This document shows, in pieces, positions 61,951-64,000 of a stretch of DNA of 64,000 nucleotides. Origin of the DNA: Trichoplax sp. H2 (Eukaryota; Placozoa; Uniplacotomia; Trichoplacea); contig NOWV01000029.1 of NCBI GenBank assembly GCA_003344405.1, forward strand, positions 1 to 64,000, read 5' to 3'. A program made the position numbers and the translations under genes. The first letter of the stretch is position 1, and the number at the start of each line of letters is the position of its first letter. The notes beneath the pieces were generated by a model. It searched no databases and was not told where the DNA came from. It saw only the letters and a program-made list of their open reading frames with translations.

Positions 61951-63055
61951 TATACTAATTTCTCCAGTGTCAATGTCAGGTAGCACTGAATTCAATACTA
62001 GTTCATTTTGAACAGGTCCAGACAGACACGTCCTTTCATTTTTGAAACTCTTCCATTTATGCTCTACTGATCTGAGTTTTAAGTGGCATTTTCTTCTAAA
62101 ATTATATTCACATTCTGATAAGCTTAACAAATCGCCGCCAATAAAAGGAAATGCCGGCACTAAGTTACTTCAATTTAGGTGCAACTAATTTATGAGTGAG
62201 TTTTAAGCGGCATTTTCTTCTATAATTATTTTTACATTCTGATAAGCTTAACAAATCGCCGCCAATAAAAGGAAATGCTGGCACCAAGTTACTTCAATTT
62301 AGGTGCAACTAATTTATGAGTGAATTTTAAGTGGCATTTTCTTCTATAATTATTTTTTACATTCTGATAAGCTTAATNNNNNNNNNNNNNNNNNNNNGTC
62401 AATGTCAGGTAGCACTGAATTCAATACTAGTCCATTTTGAACAGGTCCAGACAGACACGTCCTTTCATTTTTGAAACTCTTCCATTTATGCTCTACTGAT
62501 CTGAGTTTTAAGTGGCATTTTCTTCTAAAATTATTTTTACATTCTGGCAAGCTTAATACGTCCTCTCATTTTTGAAACTCTTCCATTTATGCTCTATTGA
62601 TCTGAGTGAGTTTTAAGTGGCATTTTCTTCTAAAATTATTTTTACATTCTGATAAGCTTAATACGTCCTTTCATTTTTGAAGCTCTTCCATTTATGCTCT
62701 ACTGATCTGAGTTTTAAGTGGCATTTTCTTCTAAAATTATATTCAAATTCTGATAAGCTTAACAAATCGCCGCCAATAAAAGGAAATGCTGGCACCAAGT
62801 TACTTCAATTTAGGTGCAACTAATTTATGAGTGAATTTTAAGTGGCATTTTCTTCTATAATTATTTTTTACATTCTGATAAGCTTAATTCGTCCTTTCAT
62901 TTTTGAAAATCTTCCATTTATGCTCTACAGATCTGAGTTTTAAGTGGCATTTTCTTCTAAAATTATTTTTAAATTCTGATAAGCTTAACAAATTGCCGCC
63001 AATAAAAGGAAATGCCGACACTGAGTTACTTCAATTTAGGTGCCACTAATTTATA
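61951..63055. repeat. Modular satellite built of A, B and C cassettes, with a gap
   Basis: Three cassettes recur in a shuffled order. A (~48 bp) contains CGTCCTTTCATTTTTGAAAC. B (~50 bp) contains TTTTAAGTGGCATTTTCTTC, about eight copies. C (~75 bp) contains AATCGCCGCCAATAAAAGGA. Read left to right: head-A-B-C-B-C-B-gap-head-A-B-A-B-A-B-C-B-A-B-C. Minus-strand frames 62160-61918 and 62550-62350 stay open through C, B, A and head, encoding a repeated FRRKCHLKLRSVEHKWKSF segment. Either an exon has been amplified or the frame is incidental. Confidence 0.85.
62378..62397. other. Assembly gap (20 N)
   Basis: Run of 20 undetermined bases inside the modular satellite, where collapsed copies would be expected. 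Confidence 1.
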
Positions 63056-63059
63056 TCTA

Positions 63060-63370
63060 GTCCTTCATTAAGAGCGACAGATGACCTGCTTCATTGCCAG
63101 TCAGTCAGTTACAGTTAGTTGACTCTCAATCCGTCAATAGTGACGCATTGAAGAGCATAGCGTTGGAAATTAAGTGACCCTATTAGGTGACCCTATCTTA
63201 GCAGTAGCGACCTCTGATTGGTGGGAAGTGAATACTAATCGATCGTTTGACTTTAGGCAAGCGAGTTTATTACGTCATTTCATGAAATGTAGAGCACGTC
63301 ACTCTTGCGCTTCATCTTTATCAGTAAGGTCACATTTTAGCCAATGATGCTGTCACTAAAATGGAGATAT
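63060..63370. promoter_or_regulatory. Promoter-like block
   Basis: More GC-rich than its surroundings and dense in familiar core-promoter words: inverted CCAAT boxes (GATTGGTGGG near 63216), a forward CCAAT (TAGCCAATGATG near 63337), a CRE/ATF-like TTACGTCATTTC near 63270 and two direct AGGTGACCCTAT/AAGTGACCCTAT words near 63171-63195. No gene start could be identified downstream within the window, so the target is unknown. Confidence 0.35.
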
Positions 63371-64000
63371 ATATTATTCTTACGACAAAAATACATCGGA
63401 AATATTTCTAGATATTTCCGTGGTCTTCTTGGATCTTGAACTACTTATCAAGATCAGTTCTCCGTAACCAATGTAAGCTTTTTCTTTAAGCTTGACGTAG
63501 CAATAATCTAAGCCATCTCCTTACGTATAAACGATCCATTATCAAACTCTTTTTACAGTAAAAAATAACTCGCTTTTATATATTCTATCTATATTCGCGA
63601 GCAGCTACAAGATATATATGTTGAACATATTAGTCTATAGAGCTTAATACTAATCAAAAATATTAGCTGGCGTTCATTTTTAGATCTAAATTTGTATAGT
63701 TTCTTGCTCTCCTTTTGAAATACCTTTCAGCATGCATATAGCAGTCGATTAAATGACCATCAAAACACTAATCTGACCTTTGAGCTCCTTTTAAATCAGG
63801 TATCCAACTAATTTCCCTACCCTTATCCAATAATGAATTAGTTTGCAATTTTACAAGTAATATTAATCTACATATGTATACGCGTATACAGCATTATTAT
63901 GAGTCATGGTACGAGTACTGTGACAAGCATACAGGCTGATCTAGAACCTTGATGACAGGCTATCTACTCAGTATAACAATTAATAGAATGTAGTTATACT
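63371..64000. other. Terminal stretch, no gene seen
   Basis: AT-rich sequence to the end of the window. No open frame, RNA gene or repeat could be supported. Confidence 0.5.

Overview
The window looks like nuclear DNA of an early-branching animal, most likely a placozoan (Trichoplax/Hoilungia type). That is inference from four things: an AT-rich background, compact intron-rich genes with short exons, an animal-specific gene set whose proteins still read closely against vertebrate orthologues (PNP, FITM2, PDCD5, CLPTM1L, CEP192, CIMIP1/C20orf85, CCNDBP1), and three 20-N scaffold gaps. No bacterial operons, rRNA, recognisable tRNA or CRISPR arrays were seen. Gene models were built by hand from reading frame, GT/AG boundaries, intron phase and remembered family sequence. 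They have not been tested by alignment.

Layout. 1-3.6 kb: repeats (TACTGT/ACAGTA-rich palindromic DNA, AAT microsatellites, a 40-bp minisatellite) and unassigned ORFs. 3.7-5.1 kb: purine nucleoside phosphorylase (+), first coding exon unresolved. 5.7-6.2 kb: a degenerate ~109-bp tandem repeat. 8.1-8.9 kb: intronless FITM2-type gene (+). 9-21.5 kb: AT-rich gene desert holding an unusual P-Q-P'-Q' inverted-repeat block (15.8-17.07 kb) and a short interstitial telomere-like motif. 21.6-24.4 kb: a two-exon secreted prepropeptide (+) with a B-C-A, insulin/relaxin-like plan, which I consider the most interesting gene here. 24.4-29.5 kb: desert with decayed coding-like patches, diverged repeats, a MITE-like element and a 154-bp tandem duplication. 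29.8-32.1 kb: PDCD5 (+, six exons). 32.8-37.0 kb: CLPTM1L (-, 16 exons). 39.3-39.6 kb: possible small membrane protein (-). 39.9-50.2 kb: CEP192/SPD-2 (+, 35 exons traced). 50.2-51.6 kb: two assembly gaps surrounded by near-identical duplicated sequence, probably a second haplotype placed in the scaffold. 52.4-53.6 kb: CIMIP1/C20orf85-like ciliary protein (-, three exons). 54.6-58.6 kb: CCNDBP1 (+, 12 exons). 61.9-63.05 kb: modular satellite with a gap. 63.1-63.4 kb: promoter-like DNA.

How the genes fit together. They serve general cell biology: purine salvage, ER lipid handling (FITM2, and CLPTM1L in GPI-anchor synthesis), tubulin-chaperone/apoptosis (PDCD5), centrosome assembly (CEP192), axonemal microtubule lumen (CIMIP1) and cell-cycle control (CCNDBP1). 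CEP192, CIMIP1 and CCNDBP1 are consecutive. CIMIP1 and CCNDBP1 are divergently transcribed from one ~1.1 kb interval that contains a near-ideal RFX X-box.
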